A DNA stretch of 64,000 nucleotides. Source: Streptomyces sp. GSL17-111 (lineage in GTDB: Bacteria > Actinomycetota > Actinomycetes > Streptomycetales > Streptomycetaceae). A program made the translations under genes and the position numbers. Below are positions 18,101 to 26,866 of the stretch, in pieces. Numbering within the stretch: position 1 is the first letter of the stretch; every line of letters begins with the position of its first letter. A model generated the notes under the pieces. It was not told the origin of the DNA. It did no database searches and was given only the letters and a program-made list of their open reading frames with translations. The stretch covers positions 2,169,001-2,233,000 of the forward strand of contig NZ_JBAJNS010000001.1 of assembly GCF_037911585.1 (NCBI RefSeq), read 5' to 3'.

Positions 18101-21100
18101 GCGAGTCGGTGCTGGTGACCTGGCGGTCGAGGACGTCGTAGGTGTACGTCGCCTCGCCCATGTCCGGGTCGGTGGTGGTGGTGAGACGGCCGCGGGCGTC
18201 GTAGGTGTAGGTCCACGCGTTGCCCTCGGCGTCGGTGACCTCGGTGTGGTTGCCGCGTGCGTCGTAGGCGTAGCGGGTGTCGTTCCAGCTGGACGCGGCC
18301 GGGTTGGTCGCGTGTTGGACGAGGCTCGTGCGGCCGAGGACGTCGGTCCAGGTCTTGACGGCCTTGCTGCCGCGACGTGTGGACGTGCCCTCCGCGTTGA
18401 GGCCGGCGTTGGTGAGCGTCCAGTCGCCGCCGTAGGTCGTGACGGTGGAGTGGTTGGCCGTGCCCGCGTAGAGGGTGGTCTCCTTGACCTCTCGGCCCAT
18501 GCCGTCGTAGGCGGTCTCGGTGGAGTGCGGGATCTCGAAGACGCTCTGCGGGACGAAGAGTTCGGCCTTGGGCTCGCCGGTGGTGAGGTAGCCGTTGTTC
18601 GTGGCGGCCACCGCGCCGAGGGAGTTGTACCGGGTGTCGGTGACGATGCGGCCGCCGCCGAGGGCCTCGGTCTGGGTCTGGCGCGGGCGCAGGAGGCCGT
18701 CGAGGAGGGTGATGGAGTCGTCGTAGGTGCCGTTGTCGCGCAGGCTGCGGGTGGTGACGGCGGGCGGGGTGTCCTCGTCGATCTGGTAGGAGAACCGCTG
18801 GGCGGCCGGGTCGAGGGCGGGCTTCTGCGACGGCGTCCACACGGCCGTGACGCGGCCGAGGTCGTCGTAGGCCATCGTCGTCGTGCGGCTGTTGGTGTCG
18901 GTGGTGGTGAGCGGGGTGCCCCGGCCGGGGTCGACGGTGGTGGTCGTGGTGTGGCCGAGGGGGTTGGTCGTCGTGCTGGAGAAGACGGGCCCGGTGGCGG
19001 GGGCGAACGTCGTGCGGGTGACGTTGTCCTCGGCGTCCTTGACGGCGGTGGCGCGGCCGAGGGCGTCGAACGTGGTGCGGGCGGAGGTGACCCAGCCGGT
19101 GCCGTCGGCGTCGACGGTGTCGACCTGGTACGGCAGGCCGCGCGTCGGGGCGTCGCCGAAGGCGTCGAGCGCGTCGTAGGAGGTGCGGGTGTCGGAGACG
19201 ACGTCCCCGCCCCCGGCGGTCGCCGCCGCCGCGCAGTCGCCGACGGTGACGCGCTGCCGGGAGGTGAGCCCGATGAGGTGCTTCGCCGTGTTGTGGACGT
19301 GGGAGGTCGTGGTGCACACCTCGTTGCCCTGGGTGTGGCCGCCGCCCTCCTTCGGCGTCAGCGTGGAGGCGTAGGAGGTCTCGGGGAGCCCGTACACCGG
19401 GTCGAAGGTGGTGACGGTGCGGACGGTGCGGGTGCCGCTGCTGGTCACCTCGACGGCGTCGGTGCGTCGGACGCCGGTGCGGTACGCCTCCAGGTCCGGC
19501 AGCCCGTCACCGCGCGGCCGGGACGCCCGCAGCTCGGCGCGCGGCCAGGTGACGGTGCGGGCCTGGACGTCGCCGTCGGCCTCGTCGTAGGTGAGGGCCT
19601 CGACGGCCATGCCCTGGTAGGGCAGCAGATCCTCGGCGATCTCCTGGCCGGTGGAGTCCTCGATCATGACGGTCGCCCGGCCGGCGTCCTTCGACATGCC
19701 CCGGAAGTAGCGGGTGCGGGTCTCGGTGCGGACGGTGGCGTCGTGGTCGCCGGTGTTCTCCGTCAGGCCCTTGCGGACGACGACGGAGCCGTAGCCGCGC
19801 CACTGGCTGTAGGTGCGCAGTTCGGGCTTGGAGAACTCGTCGGTGTCCTTGGCCCAGGCGGCGTCGCCCTCGTAGGCGTAGGAGGTGACGACGTCGGGCT
19901 GGCGGGCGACGCGGTCCTTCTCGACGACCTTGGTGACGACGTACTTGTTGAACCACTCGATCTCCGGCTCCTCCAGCTCCGGGTCCGGGGACCAGTGCAC
20001 GGGGAAGCAGCGCGAGGCGTTGCTCTCCGGGTCCGGGGAGGCGCCGATCGGGCAGGGGTCGGAGTAGGTGACCTGGAGTTCGCCGCCGGTCTCGGTACGG
20101 ATCGTCTCGACGCGCAGCCGGTCGAAGTCGGGGGTGGGGTCGCTGGTGGAGCGGGCGACGCGGTTGGGCATGTCGACGACGTTCGGCAGGAACGTCACCG
20201 GGGGCAGTGTCGTGCCCGAGCCGTCGGCGCTGTAGCCGGTGCGGGTGATGGACTCCAGCCACAGCGGCGGGTGGGTGTCGGTGCGCTGCTTGGGGAAGTA
20301 GTGGTCGAGCGTCCAGACGTCCACCTTCGACAACGCGGTGGAGTCCGGGGTGCGCTGGCCGTAGGTGGTGACGCCGGAGAGCCGTTTGCGGCTCCAGAAG
20401 GTGGGCGAGGAGACGTAGCAGTTCTCGGCGTCGGCCTTGCAGTGGAGGGTGGAGGGCGTGTCCCACCAGGGCTGCTTGTCGCCGTAGTTGTCGGAGTCGA
20501 AGTCGGCGTCCGTGCAGTCGACCTCGCCCTCCTTGATGCACCGCTCGGCGAGGGAGAAGGTGACGCGGCCGGCCGGGGCGCCGTCGAGGTCGTCGGCGCG
20601 CAGGCCGTAGTCGATCTTCTTGGGGTGGCCGCCGCGCACGTAGGAGACGTGGTCCTTGAACTTGCCGTTCTTGGCGTAGTGGTTGGTCTCCTTGAGCCAG
20701 TCGATGACCATGGCGTTGCCGTGGACGTCCTCGACGTAGTCCAGGTTCCAGCGCCACGCCTGGGTGCAGGAGGAGTCCTTGAAGGCGGTGGCGTGGCAGG
20801 GCTCGCCCGCGTGGTTGCCGAAGACGGGGGCGGTGAAGACGGAGTTCGTGTCCGCCCGGCCGCCGCCGACCTTGTGCTTGCCGAACCAGTGCTTCGTGCC
20901 GTCCCGGGTGGTGACGACCCAGTACTCGCCGTCGTTGTCGCCGTTGCCGAGCGCGGTGTCCTTCTTGAGTTCGACCTGGGAGCCGTCGTCGTTGGCCGGG
21001 GTCCACTTCCCGTCGTCGAGGACGAGTTCGGTGGTGGTGCCGCCGAGGGAGAGGGCGACGTTGTCGCTCGCCCAGCACAGGTCGGACTTCTTCTTGTCGG

Positions 21101-22193
21101 TGCTGTTGTCGTTGTTGGGCGAGCCGTCGCGGTCGTCGGAGCAGGGGCGGTAGCGGCGCTCGATGAAACCGGGGTGGTAGTTCCAGCCGTCGCCGATCCA
21201 GGACGCCTGCCCGTTGGCGACGGACGTCTTGCCGTCGACGGCCTGCGAGGAGTAGCTGAAGCCGACGCTGGGCGCCGGGCCGGCGGGGGCTGCGGGGACG
21301 CTGAGCGGGTAGGCCCAGGTGAAGCCGCCGCCGGAGCCGCCGGCGGTCCAGGTGCCCGTCGGGGAGAGGTCGGTGGCCTTGTAGGTGCCGCCCGCGCCGG
21401 CGCCGGAGTCGGTGGCGGCGAGCACCATGGGGCCGCCGCCCGCCTGGGTGGAGAGTCCGGACGCCTGGGCCTGGGCGGGGTCGACGGTCGCCCGGACGGT
21501 GTCGGCGCCCGCGTCGTTGCTGGACGGCACGTCGACCGGCGTCGCGCACTCCGGCAGCTCGGGGGTCGTCAGGAAGCACTCGGGGAGCTGGTCGATCTCC
21601 AGCCGGGAGGCCCACTCGGTGCCGTAGAGGTCCTCGAAGGCCGAGTAGTCCAGCTCGACGTCGACGGGGGTGGCCTCGGCGGAGGGCGGCGTCACGGTGA
21701 TGACGGCGCCGTCGACGCCGACGCCCTCCACCGCCGTGCGCGGCTCCACCTCGACGTTCCAGGTGCCGGACGGTTCGGGCGGGGTGGGGTCCTCGGTGCT
21801 CGGCGTCGCCTTGCCGAGGCGGACGGGGAGGTCGCCCGCCTGGACGAGCTCGTCCCCGGCGGCGTCCAGCGGGACCTGCGCGGTGCCCCCGGCGGGCACG
21901 GCCACGTCGGTCGGCTGGTACTCGACGCTCGGGGGCAGGTCGCCCGTCCACTCCTCCAGCTCGGCGGCGGCCGCCTCGTCCAGCGGGGCCGGGTCCTCCT
22001 GCTGGAGCGCGGTGAGGTCCGGGCCGCCGCGCGGGTCGCCGGGCGGGAGGGCGACGGCGGTGGCGGGCAGCAGCGTCACGACCATCAGCGCGGACAGGGA
22101 CACACCCAGGCCGCTTCTCAGCCGACGGGTGCCGCCGCTTCCCGTGCGCCGCACCGCACGACGGAACCGACCGCGCAACACATGCGTGGACAC
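15168..22193 (-). CDS. Large secreted RHS-repeat polymorphic toxin with Hint domain and AHH nuclease tip
   Basis: 2341 residues from the GTG at 22193, chosen for the upstream GGGGGG and because an Arg-rich signal peptide (GVSLSALMVVTLLPATAVA) follows directly. A beta-rich N-terminal part precedes many YD/RHS repeats (for example YAYDARGNHTEVTDAEGN). The RHS core signature lies at ~1852-1904 (GAREYDPTTGRFISVDPI to NPVTKSDPTG). It is followed by a linker of ~170 residues, a Hint domain (~2076-2224) and an AHH nuclease domain (~2250-2341). The RHS shell should encapsulate the tip; Hint cleavage would release it. The product is probably a contact-dependent antibacterial toxin. The 3' end is clearly AT-richer than the rest. 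Confidence 0.9.
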   Translation of the reverse strand: MSTHVLRGRFRRAVRRTGSGGTRRLRSGLGVSLSALMVVTLLPATAVALPPGDPRGGPDLTALQQEDPAPLDEAAAAELEEWTGDLPPSVEYQPTDVAVPAGGTAQVPLDAAGDELVQAGDLPVRLGKATPSTEDPTPPEPSGTWNVEVEPRTAVEGVGVDGAVITVTPPSAEATPVDVELDYSAFEDLYGTEWASRLEIDQLPECFLTTPELPECATPVDVPSSNDAGADTVRATVDPAQAQASGLSTQAGGGPMVLAATDSGAGAGGTYKATDLSPTGTWTAGGSGGGFTWAYPLSVPAAPAGPAPSVGFSYSSQAVDGKTSVANGQASWIGDGWNYHPGFIERRYRPCSDDRDGSPNNDNSTDKKKSDLCWASDNVALSLGGTTTELVLDDGKWTPANDDGSQVELKKDTALGNGDNDGEYWVVTTRDGTKHWFGKHKVGGGRADTNSVFTAPVFGNHAGEPCHATAFKDSSCTQAWRWNLDYVEDVHGNAMVIDWLKETNHYAKNGKFKDHVSYVRGGHPKKIDYGLRADDLDGAPAGRVTFSLAERCIKEGEVDCTDADFDSDNYGDKQPWWDTPSTLHCKADAENCYVSSPTFWSRKRLSGVTTYGQRTPDSTALSKVDVWTLDHYFPKQRTDTHPPLWLESITRTGYSADGSGTTLPPVTFLPNVVDMPNRVARSTSDPTPDFDRLRVETIRTETGGELQVTYSDPCPIGASPDPESNASRCFPVHWSPDPELEEPEIEWFNKYVVTKVVEKDRVARQPDVVTSYAYEGDAAWAKDTDEFSKPELRTYSQWRGYGSVVVRKGLTENTGDHDATVRTETRTRYFRGMSKDAGRATVMIEDSTGQEIAEDLLPYQGMAVEALTYDEADGDVQARTVTWPRAELRASRPRGDGLPDLEAYRTGVRRTDAVEVTSSGTRTVRTVTTFDPVYGLPETSYASTLTPKEGGGHTQGNEVCTTTSHVHNTAKHLIGLTSRQRVTVGDCAAAATAGGGDVVSDTRTSYDALDAFGDAPTRGLPYQVDTVDADGTGWVTSARTTFDALGRATAVKDAEDNVTRTTFAPATGPVFSSTTTNPLGHTTTTTVDPGRGTPLTTTDTNSRTTTMAYDDLGRVTAVWTPSQKPALDPAAQRFSYQIDEDTPPAVTTRSLRDNGTYDDSITLLDGLLRPRQTQTEALGGGRIVTDTRYNSLGAVAATNNGYLTTGEPKAELFVPQSVFEIPHSTETAYDGMGREVKETTLYAGTANHSTVTTYGGDWTLTNAGLNAEGTSTRRGSKAVKTWTDVLGRTSLVQHATNPAASSWNDTRYAYDARGNHTEVTDAEGNAWTYTYDARGRLTTTTDPDMGEATYTYDVLDRQVTSTDSRGQTRHTTYDVLGRKTHLRDDSATGPLVATWTYDTLLQAEGLPVASTRYTDGAAYTTEVTGYDLEYRPTGTRLTIPMTPKTAGLAGTYEYRQTYTETGKPETSTLPSTPGGLHSEKVITRYDGEGSPITTSGLDWYTGGTHYSPYGEVLRTVSGEAPQRIWSTYEYDPNTRRLDRHVTDREKSGPHRLSDNWYGYDIVGNVTYITDIATPVMRDRQCFSYNAIGQLRHAWTAATGGCPRATGARDSAPDPADLTLGPDGDGYWHTYEYDAIGNRTQLTEHDLTDPALTDTHTYSYDGPQPHALTAVNSTEVDTTGTVESLQTYAYDTTGNTTERQIGGDTQQLTWSPDNKLTATDTTGDGVDDVSYLYDADGNRLIETTATDSTLFLGDAQVTVDTAGRAIEARRYYTHPGAPTTVRTTGGSADLDDHELSVLASDHHNTATTAVTLDANMTVARRKFDPFGNPRGEEPTAWPGRDSFLGTGIDDPLTGLTHIGAREYDPTTGRFISVDPIIDITDPLQMNGYAYANNNPVTKSDPTGLMIWDDATGQGYGNQQVLHSTQQHQGLRDANNRPTPAYKGLLTQQKTYYNDWKSQVSTYEEEGSTGVDWDGDGYIFVYHSVYVPVEHKGIVPEFRDFLFSKLKELCYRPDGRCYEDTSVPSNAYSVYQAVGFACHEAGGCPDEMWTTSGAVSMGFGAFGVTPGRSPALRRGSCNSFVPGTGVLMADGSVKPIEELANGDRVLAGDASSGETSSQTVTAVIKGEGQKELIRITVKTSDDDRGESTNTLTATANHPFWVPQAEAWLDAEDLKPGQWLQTSAGTKVQISAVRRSAAHSVVHNLTISDQHTYYVLVGATAVLVHNANCSSNAKILSDNLQTSGAARPAESAAHHIVASTSPKAAAARQRLASFGIDINDASNGVFLPRGSKSANPTGASVHSRIHTNDYYAYVNKMIGGARNAKEARDVLQHLRGQLQDGRWP
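15171..15446 (-). other. AHH-type nuclease toxin domain (part of RHS protein)
   Basis: The last ~92 residues begin AHHIVAS and continue with RLASFGIDINDASNGVFLP, HSRIHTNDYYAYVN and a C-terminal helix. This spacing of AHH, GID-N-x-x-NG and a later His pair is the pattern of AHH nucleases of the HNH/endonuclease VII fold. The conserved histidines that should carry the metal and activate water are present. The target is probably nucleic acid in a neighbouring cell. Confidence 0.78.
15522..15968 (-). other. Hint autoprocessing domain (part of RHS protein)
   Basis: About 149 residues from CNSFVPGTGVLMADG to TAVLVHN. Hallmarks are the first Cys, the PIEELANGDRVLA block, TATANHPFWV with the catalytic His, and the HTYYVLVG-AVLVHN ending whose Asn closes the domain. 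PT-Hint domains cleave the polypeptide just after HN, here some 25 residues before the nuclease tip. Confidence 0.85.
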
Positions 22194-22724
22194 CGTGGAC
22201 CCCCCAGAAAAAGCCGCGCAGACAGCAGGGCAGCCCACACAGAAAAGACATAGAACCGCGGTAACTATGCACAGCCCGTCACGGTGATTCCACATTCTGC
22301 GGACCGGTGTGAGATGGCTCACCACGGAATAACGGACGGATTTTCCGGGGTGCTGAATTAGGGCCCATCAACCTGCATGACGTGCATGTACAGATAGTTC
22401 ACCGAGTGTCTACCCACAGTGGACATGACGCCTGTGAACTGGGCAAACACCCTGGCTGTTCGTACCGTTATGGCGGTTTTGACGGTGTTCCAACAGCGAG
22501 AGCAGTGTCCGGACGCATCGGCTCCGCATTCTGTGCGCTTTCCCCGCCCTTCGCTAGGTACGCGCCCCCTCCGAAACGACGACCGGTGACGAAATCGTGG
22601 AGATGGGTCATGCTCTGCTGGCATTCGTTGCGCGCGGCCGATCGCGGGGGGACGTATTCCTCTTCCTCCGACCGCCGCAGGTGGATGCCCGAACAGCTCT
22701 GGCACTCCTTGGGGGGAACGACGC
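22194..22724. other. Divergent intergenic region between RHS toxin and DNRLRE/FG-GAP genes
   Basis: 531 bases without a convincing gene. It is somewhat AT-richer than the flanks, especially at 22260-22500, and must hold both promoters and 5' leaders. No clear operator or terminator was found. Confidence 0.5.
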
Positions 22725-25700
22725 ATGGCGGCCGTGGATGAAACGAAGGAGGCGGACGGGACGGGGGAGGAGACCACCCCGGCCCGTGCGCGTCGCTTCC
22801 GGCGGCCCTCCCGGCGCGGAGCGGCCGTCCTCGCCACGCTCGTCGCCCTCGCGCTGGCGTTGCCCCTCGGAATCCACCTGACCGGCGACGACGGGGAGGC
22901 GCCCGAGCCCGCCGCGCGGTCGAAAGCCGAGGCTCCCCTCGACGCGGAGGCCGCCGCCGAGAAGGCCCGGGAAACGGGCGAGGACGTCGAGGTCGAGACC
23001 GAGCGCGGCGCCACGGCCACGACGTGGGCCCAACCCGACGGCTACCTGCGCACCCGAGTCCACAGCGACACCATCCGCGCCGAGACCGAGGACGGCTGGC
23101 AGGAGATCGACACCGACCTGGAGGAGGTCGCGGGCGGCTACGCGCCCAAGGCCGTCAACGACCCCCTGCTGTTCAGCGCCGGCACACCGGACGAGGGGCC
23201 ACGCCCGCAGCTCGGCAGGGACGCCGACGCCACCACCGAGTGGACCCGCCTCGTCCGGCTGACCACCGGCGGCCACGAACTCACCGTCAGCTGGCCAGGA
23301 CCGCTGCCCGAACCGCTGGTGAGCGGCCCCCGCGCCCTCTACGAGAACGTGCGCCCCGGCATCGACCTGCTGATGACGGCCCGCGACAGCGGCTACTCGC
23401 ACGTGCTCATCGTGCACGACCGGGACGCCGCTCAGGACCCCCTGCTGGAGCGGCTGCGGTACCGCCTCTCCTCCCCCGACCTGACGTTCCGGCTGAACGC
23501 CGCGTCCGACACCGTGCAGGCCGTGGACGCCGACGGCAACGAGGTGGCCGCCTCCCCGACCGCCTTCGCGTGGGACTCGGCGGGCAAGCCGGCCGTCACG
23601 CTCGGCGAGGAGCCCGACGTCATCGAGACGGTGAGCGAGACGCTGAACCTTCCGGGGCTGGCCGGGCCCCGGCCCGGCGCGCACGACGCGGTGCTCGCCG
23701 CGAGCCTCGACGAGGACACCGGTGAGGACGTGCTGACCGTCACGCCCGAGGCGGACCTGCTGGCCGCCGAGGACACCGTCTTCCCCCTCTTCATCGACCC
23801 GTCGTTCAAGGGCCGCAAGAAGAACTGGACGCTGCTGTACAAGAAGTACCCCGACTCCAGCTTCTACAACGGCCAGAACTTCAACGACGGCACCAACGAG
23901 GCGCGCGTCGGGTACGAGTCGACCACGGGTGGCCTCTCCCGGTCCGTCTTCACCTTCTACCACGACTCCGACCTGCACGGGGCGAGCATCAAGTCCGCGA
24001 CGTTCCGGACGTTGCAGACGTACTCGTGGGGCTGCTCGGCGCGCAAGTACAACCTGTGGCTGACGAGCACGATCAACAGCGGGTCGAGCTGGTCCGACCA
24101 GCCCTCCTGGTACCGGGTCCTCGACTCGGAGACCAACGGGCACGGCTACAAGTCCGGTTCCTGTCCCGACAAGTGGGTGGGGATGAACATCAAGTCGGCC
24201 GCTCAGGAGGCCGCCGACAAGGAGTGGTCCACCCTGACGCTGGGCCTGCGGGCGGCCAGCGAGACGGACACGAACGCGTGGAAGAAGTTCCGGGCCAACG
24301 GCGAGAACTCGCCGTACATCGAGATCGTCTACAACCGCACGCCCAACCAGCCCACGAACCAGACCATGACGCCGGGCCCGGACTGCGACCTCACCAGCCC
24401 CTACGCCTCCGTCGGCAAGCACGACCTGACCTTCCGCGCCCGTGGCTCCGACCCGGACGGCAACCTCAAGTACCTGCACTTCGCGGTGTATCCGACGGGC
24501 GACTTCGCGAACGCCGTCTACAGCGACGTGCGCACGCCCGACAGCAACGGCTACGCGTCGATCACCCTGCCCTGGGAGGACTTCACCGACGGCGGCAACT
24601 ACTCCTGGGGCGTGCGCTCCTGGGACACCGACGGTGCCAAGTCCACCTACGCGCCCCTCGGTCCGGACCCCTGCCGCTTCGTCATCGACCACTCGGCACC
24701 GCCCACCCCGACCGTGTCCTCGGACGACTTCCCGGCTCCGGGGGACGACGGCGGCGTCTGGTCCACCGTCCGGTTCGGAACGGCGGGCAGTGTCACGTTC
24801 GCCACGGAGTCCGGCGCGGGCACGGACCACTTCGAGTACAGCCTCAACTCCGGCAGCTTCGACCGGACGTCCCCCGACGCGGCGTCCGACGGCACGGCGA
24901 CGGTCTCGTTCGAGCCGACCTACCCCGGGCCGAACCTGCTGTACGTGCGGGCCGTCGACGGCGTCGGCAACAAGTCCCCCGAGATCCGCTACCTCTTCTA
25001 CGTGACGCCCGCCGACACGCTGGACGCCCCCGGCGACCTCAACGGCGACGGCACCCCCGACCTCCTCGCCATCGACCGGCTGGGCAACCTGCGGACCTAC
25101 CCCGCCGCCGACGGCGGTGCCGTGCACATCCACACGGCGGGGGCGCACGACGGCGGCGCCGCGCTGGACGACGGCTACTGGTTCGACGACGCCGGCGAGC
25201 CCGTCCCGATCAGCCACACAGGCGACTGGTTCCCCGGGGACGGCATCTCGGACCTCCTCGCCCGGATGCCCGACGGCGAGCTGTACCTCTACCCGGGTGA
25301 CGGCTACGGCAGCTTCGACGTCGGCGAGCGCCTGCCGGTGCTGCTGCCGGAGGACGCACCCGACCCGGCCACCCTGACGCAGCTCGTCACGACGGAGGAC
25401 AGCACCGGGGACGGCCACCCCGACGCCTTCGCCCTCGCGGGCGACGAGCTGTGGGCCTTCACCGGCTACACCGGCGGCGCGTTCACCTCGGCGCACCGGC
25501 TGGACACGGATGCGGCCTGGGAGACCCGGGACCTGGTGCTCGTCGGCGACCTCACCGGTGACGACGCCGCCGACCTGCTGTTCCGCACCGGCGTCTCCGG
25601 TGAGGGGCTGAAGCTCCGGCACGGGAAGCCGGGGTCGGGCGGGGGCGTGAACCTGGAGTCGCTCGGCAGCGGCTCCGCGTCCGGCACCGGGCAGGACGAG

Positions 25701-25907
25701 GTCTACGACACGTCCGCCTGGCTGCCGGAGCACCTGCCCGTCCTGCGCGGCACCCCCGACGCGAACGGGGACGGCGTGCCCGACTTCTGGGCGACCACCC
25801 GCACGGGCCTGCTCTACTTCTACCCCGGCGGCGCCGAGACCCACGGAACCCGGGTCGAGGTCGGCAGCAGCGGCTGGCAGCAGAGCAACATCCCCGCCCT
25901 GGGCTGA
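22725..25907 (+). CDS. Large exported DNRLRE / FG-GAP-repeat surface protein
   Basis: 1060 residues; the ATG is preceded by GGGGGG eight bases upstream. A basic N-terminus and one hydrophobic helix (32-53) serve as signal or anchor. Residues ~350-540 resemble the DNRLRE domain found in bacterial surface proteins (PLFIDPSFKG, then SFYNGQNFNDGTNEARVG and YIEIVYNRTP). An Ig-like region follows, and the C-terminal ~290 residues carry FG-GAP/VCBS-type repeats (DLNGDGTPDLLAI, DSTGDGHPDAFAL, DANGDGVPDFWA). Their D-x-N/D-x-D-G loops should bind calcium and build a beta-propeller. It is divergent from the RHS toxin; such proteins often accompany RHS genes, so a role in display or adhesion is likely but unproven. 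Confidence 0.82.
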   Translation: MAAVDETKEADGTGEETTPARARRFRRPSRRGAAVLATLVALALALPLGIHLTGDDGEAPEPAARSKAEAPLDAEAAAEKARETGEDVEVETERGATATTWAQPDGYLRTRVHSDTIRAETEDGWQEIDTDLEEVAGGYAPKAVNDPLLFSAGTPDEGPRPQLGRDADATTEWTRLVRLTTGGHELTVSWPGPLPEPLVSGPRALYENVRPGIDLLMTARDSGYSHVLIVHDRDAAQDPLLERLRYRLSSPDLTFRLNAASDTVQAVDADGNEVAASPTAFAWDSAGKPAVTLGEEPDVIETVSETLNLPGLAGPRPGAHDAVLAASLDEDTGEDVLTVTPEADLLAAEDTVFPLFIDPSFKGRKKNWTLLYKKYPDSSFYNGQNFNDGTNEARVGYESTTGGLSRSVFTFYHDSDLHGASIKSATFRTLQTYSWGCSARKYNLWLTSTINSGSSWSDQPSWYRVLDSETNGHGYKSGSCPDKWVGMNIKSAAQEAADKEWSTLTLGLRAASETDTNAWKKFRANGENSPYIEIVYNRTPNQPTNQTMTPGPDCDLTSPYASVGKHDLTFRARGSDPDGNLKYLHFAVYPTGDFANAVYSDVRTPDSNGYASITLPWEDFTDGGNYSWGVRSWDTDGAKSTYAPLGPDPCRFVIDHSAPPTPTVSSDDFPAPGDDGGVWSTVRFGTAGSVTFATESGAGTDHFEYSLNSGSFDRTSPDAASDGTATVSFEPTYPGPNLLYVRAVDGVGNKSPEIRYLFYVTPADTLDAPGDLNGDGTPDLLAIDRLGNLRTYPAADGGAVHIHTAGAHDGGAALDDGYWFDDAGEPVPISHTGDWFPGDGISDLLARMPDGELYLYPGDGYGSFDVGERLPVLLPEDAPDPATLTQLVTTEDSTGDGHPDAFALAGDELWAFTGYTGGAFTSAHRLDTDAAWETRDLVLVGDLTGDDAADLLFRTGVSGEGLKLRHGKPGSGGGVNLESLGSGSASGTGQDEVYDTSAWLPEHLPVLRGTPDANGDGVPDFWATTRTGLLYFYPGGAETHGTRVEVGSSGWQQSNIPALG

Positions 25908-25922
25908 TCCCGAACCGACCCC

Positions 25923-25952
25923 GCCGCGCCCCCGGTTGACCGGGGGCGCGGC
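25923..25952. terminator. Strong hairpin after the FG-GAP protein gene
   Basis: Perfect 13-base arms (GCCGCGCCCCCGG and complement) with a TTGA loop, starting 15 bases after the stop. Confidence 0.85.
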
Positions 25953-26231
25953 TTCGTCGCTCCCCCGGCCCGGTACGCGGCGCGCCCTGACGGACGACCG
26001 TGCGCACCGTGTGCCGCGGGCCCCACCCGAACGGCTGGGAACCCGAACAGCCGCCGCGTGCAAAGCCGTTCCCGGGCGACGCGCGCTCCGCTGCTGGGGT
26101 GAGACTCGCCGTGGCGCCCGGGGCGACGGCGTGTCCACCCCGGATAAGGAATTTCGTAAGCGGATTATTGACTCGTCTGACCACAGACCCACGTCTTTAC
26201 GTGGCCACTCATGAGAAGCAGGGAGATTTCC
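25953..26231. other. Leader region of small secreted-protein gene
   Basis: No gene seen. An AT-richer stretch at 26145-26175 may be the promoter. A small perfect hairpin (CCACGT-CTTT-ACGTGG, 26189-26204) lies in the probable 5' leader, followed by AGGGAG before the next start. Confidence 0.4.
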
Positions 26232-26516
26232 ATGCGCACCATCCGCACTGCCGCCGTTGCTGTGGCAATGGTTGCCAGCCTCGGCGCGGTCGGTTCCGGT
26301 TCCGCGTTCGCGTACGGCGGGGCCCCGATCGTCGACCAGGACAACGCCGCGGCCTGCTCGCAGGACGTCGAGCAGACCTCCGCGAGCCTGCTCGGCGACG
26401 TGAACCTGGGCCTCGGCCTGGGCCTCCTCGGCCAGGGCGAGGGCGAGGCCGGCTCCGACAACTCGGTCAACTTCCGTTGCGACGTCGACCAGAAGAACAA
26501 GAGCGAGTTCCGCTGA
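26232..26516 (+). CDS. Small secreted protein of unknown function
   Basis: 94 residues from the ATG at 26232, which has AGGGAG at correct spacing; an in-frame start 21 bases upstream is less likely. A signal peptide ends around GSAFA before YGGAP. The mature ~67 residues contain two cysteines (AACSQ and FRCDV), a DQDN motif, a glycine/leucine-rich centre (GLGLGLLGQG) and a DQKN end. The two Cys and small size suggest a compact disulfide-bonded exported peptide. I do not recognise the family; it is not a chaplin by its motifs. Confidence 0.7.
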   Translation: MRTIRTAAVAVAMVASLGAVGSGSAFAYGGAPIVDQDNAAACSQDVEQTSASLLGDVNLGLGLGLLGQGEGEAGSDNSVNFRCDVDQKNKSEFR

Positions 26517-26590
26517 ACCGCTGACTCCTGAGGCGCTGCCCGGCTGAAGCCCGACTCGGGGCGGCTTCCGCCGCCGCACGGAACGTGAGG

Positions 26591-26632
26591 CCCCGGGGCC
26601 GCCACACTCGCGAAGGTGCGGCGGCCCCGGGG
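26591..26632. terminator. Hairpin after small secreted-protein gene
   Basis: Arms CCCCGGGGCCGC (26591-26602) and GCGGCCCCGGGG (26621-26632) around an 18-base loop that is itself partly paired. It lies 75 bases after the stop. Confidence 0.75.
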
Positions 26633-26698
26633 GGCTTCGCCCCACGGGCACCACGAAAGGGCGCGGCCGGACCCGCCACTGACCGGGTCAGCATGACG

Positions 26699-26772
26699 TT
26701 CACTAAATTGCAGCAGCAATAAATAACAGCCACTAAAACGGCCATGGCCGTGACGTCAGTGCCTTTAGTGAA
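26699..26772. promoter_or_regulatory. AT-rich inverted-repeat cluster upstream of secreted-protein gene
   Basis: TTCACTAAA (26699-26707) and TTTAGTGAA (26764-26772) form a perfect inverted pair. Another CACTAAA copy lies at 26731, a GGCCATGGCC palindrome at 26740 and a TGACGTCA palindrome at 26751. The stretch is AT-rich for this genome and sits 95 bases before the next start. It probably contains the promoter and an operator; the regulator is unknown. Confidence 0.45.
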
Positions 26773-26866
26773 TTTTCTTCCCACTTCCCCCGGGGAACCG
26801 AAAAAGACCACCGCATTACTCATGACGTGTGACACGTGCCCCTCGTGGGCTCGGGAAAGGAGAACG

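Noticed and set aside
17763..22253. A 1496-codon plus-strand open frame opposite the RHS gene
   Set aside because: It is a by-product of the GC-rich third positions of the RHS gene. The translation is a Gly/Val/Arg-rich string without domains, and the opposite frame has clear YD repeats.
22608..26654. A 1348-codon minus-strand open frame opposite the DNRLRE/FG-GAP gene
   Set aside because: No recognisable motif, Val/Gly/Arg bias, and it runs through a terminator and intergenic DNA.
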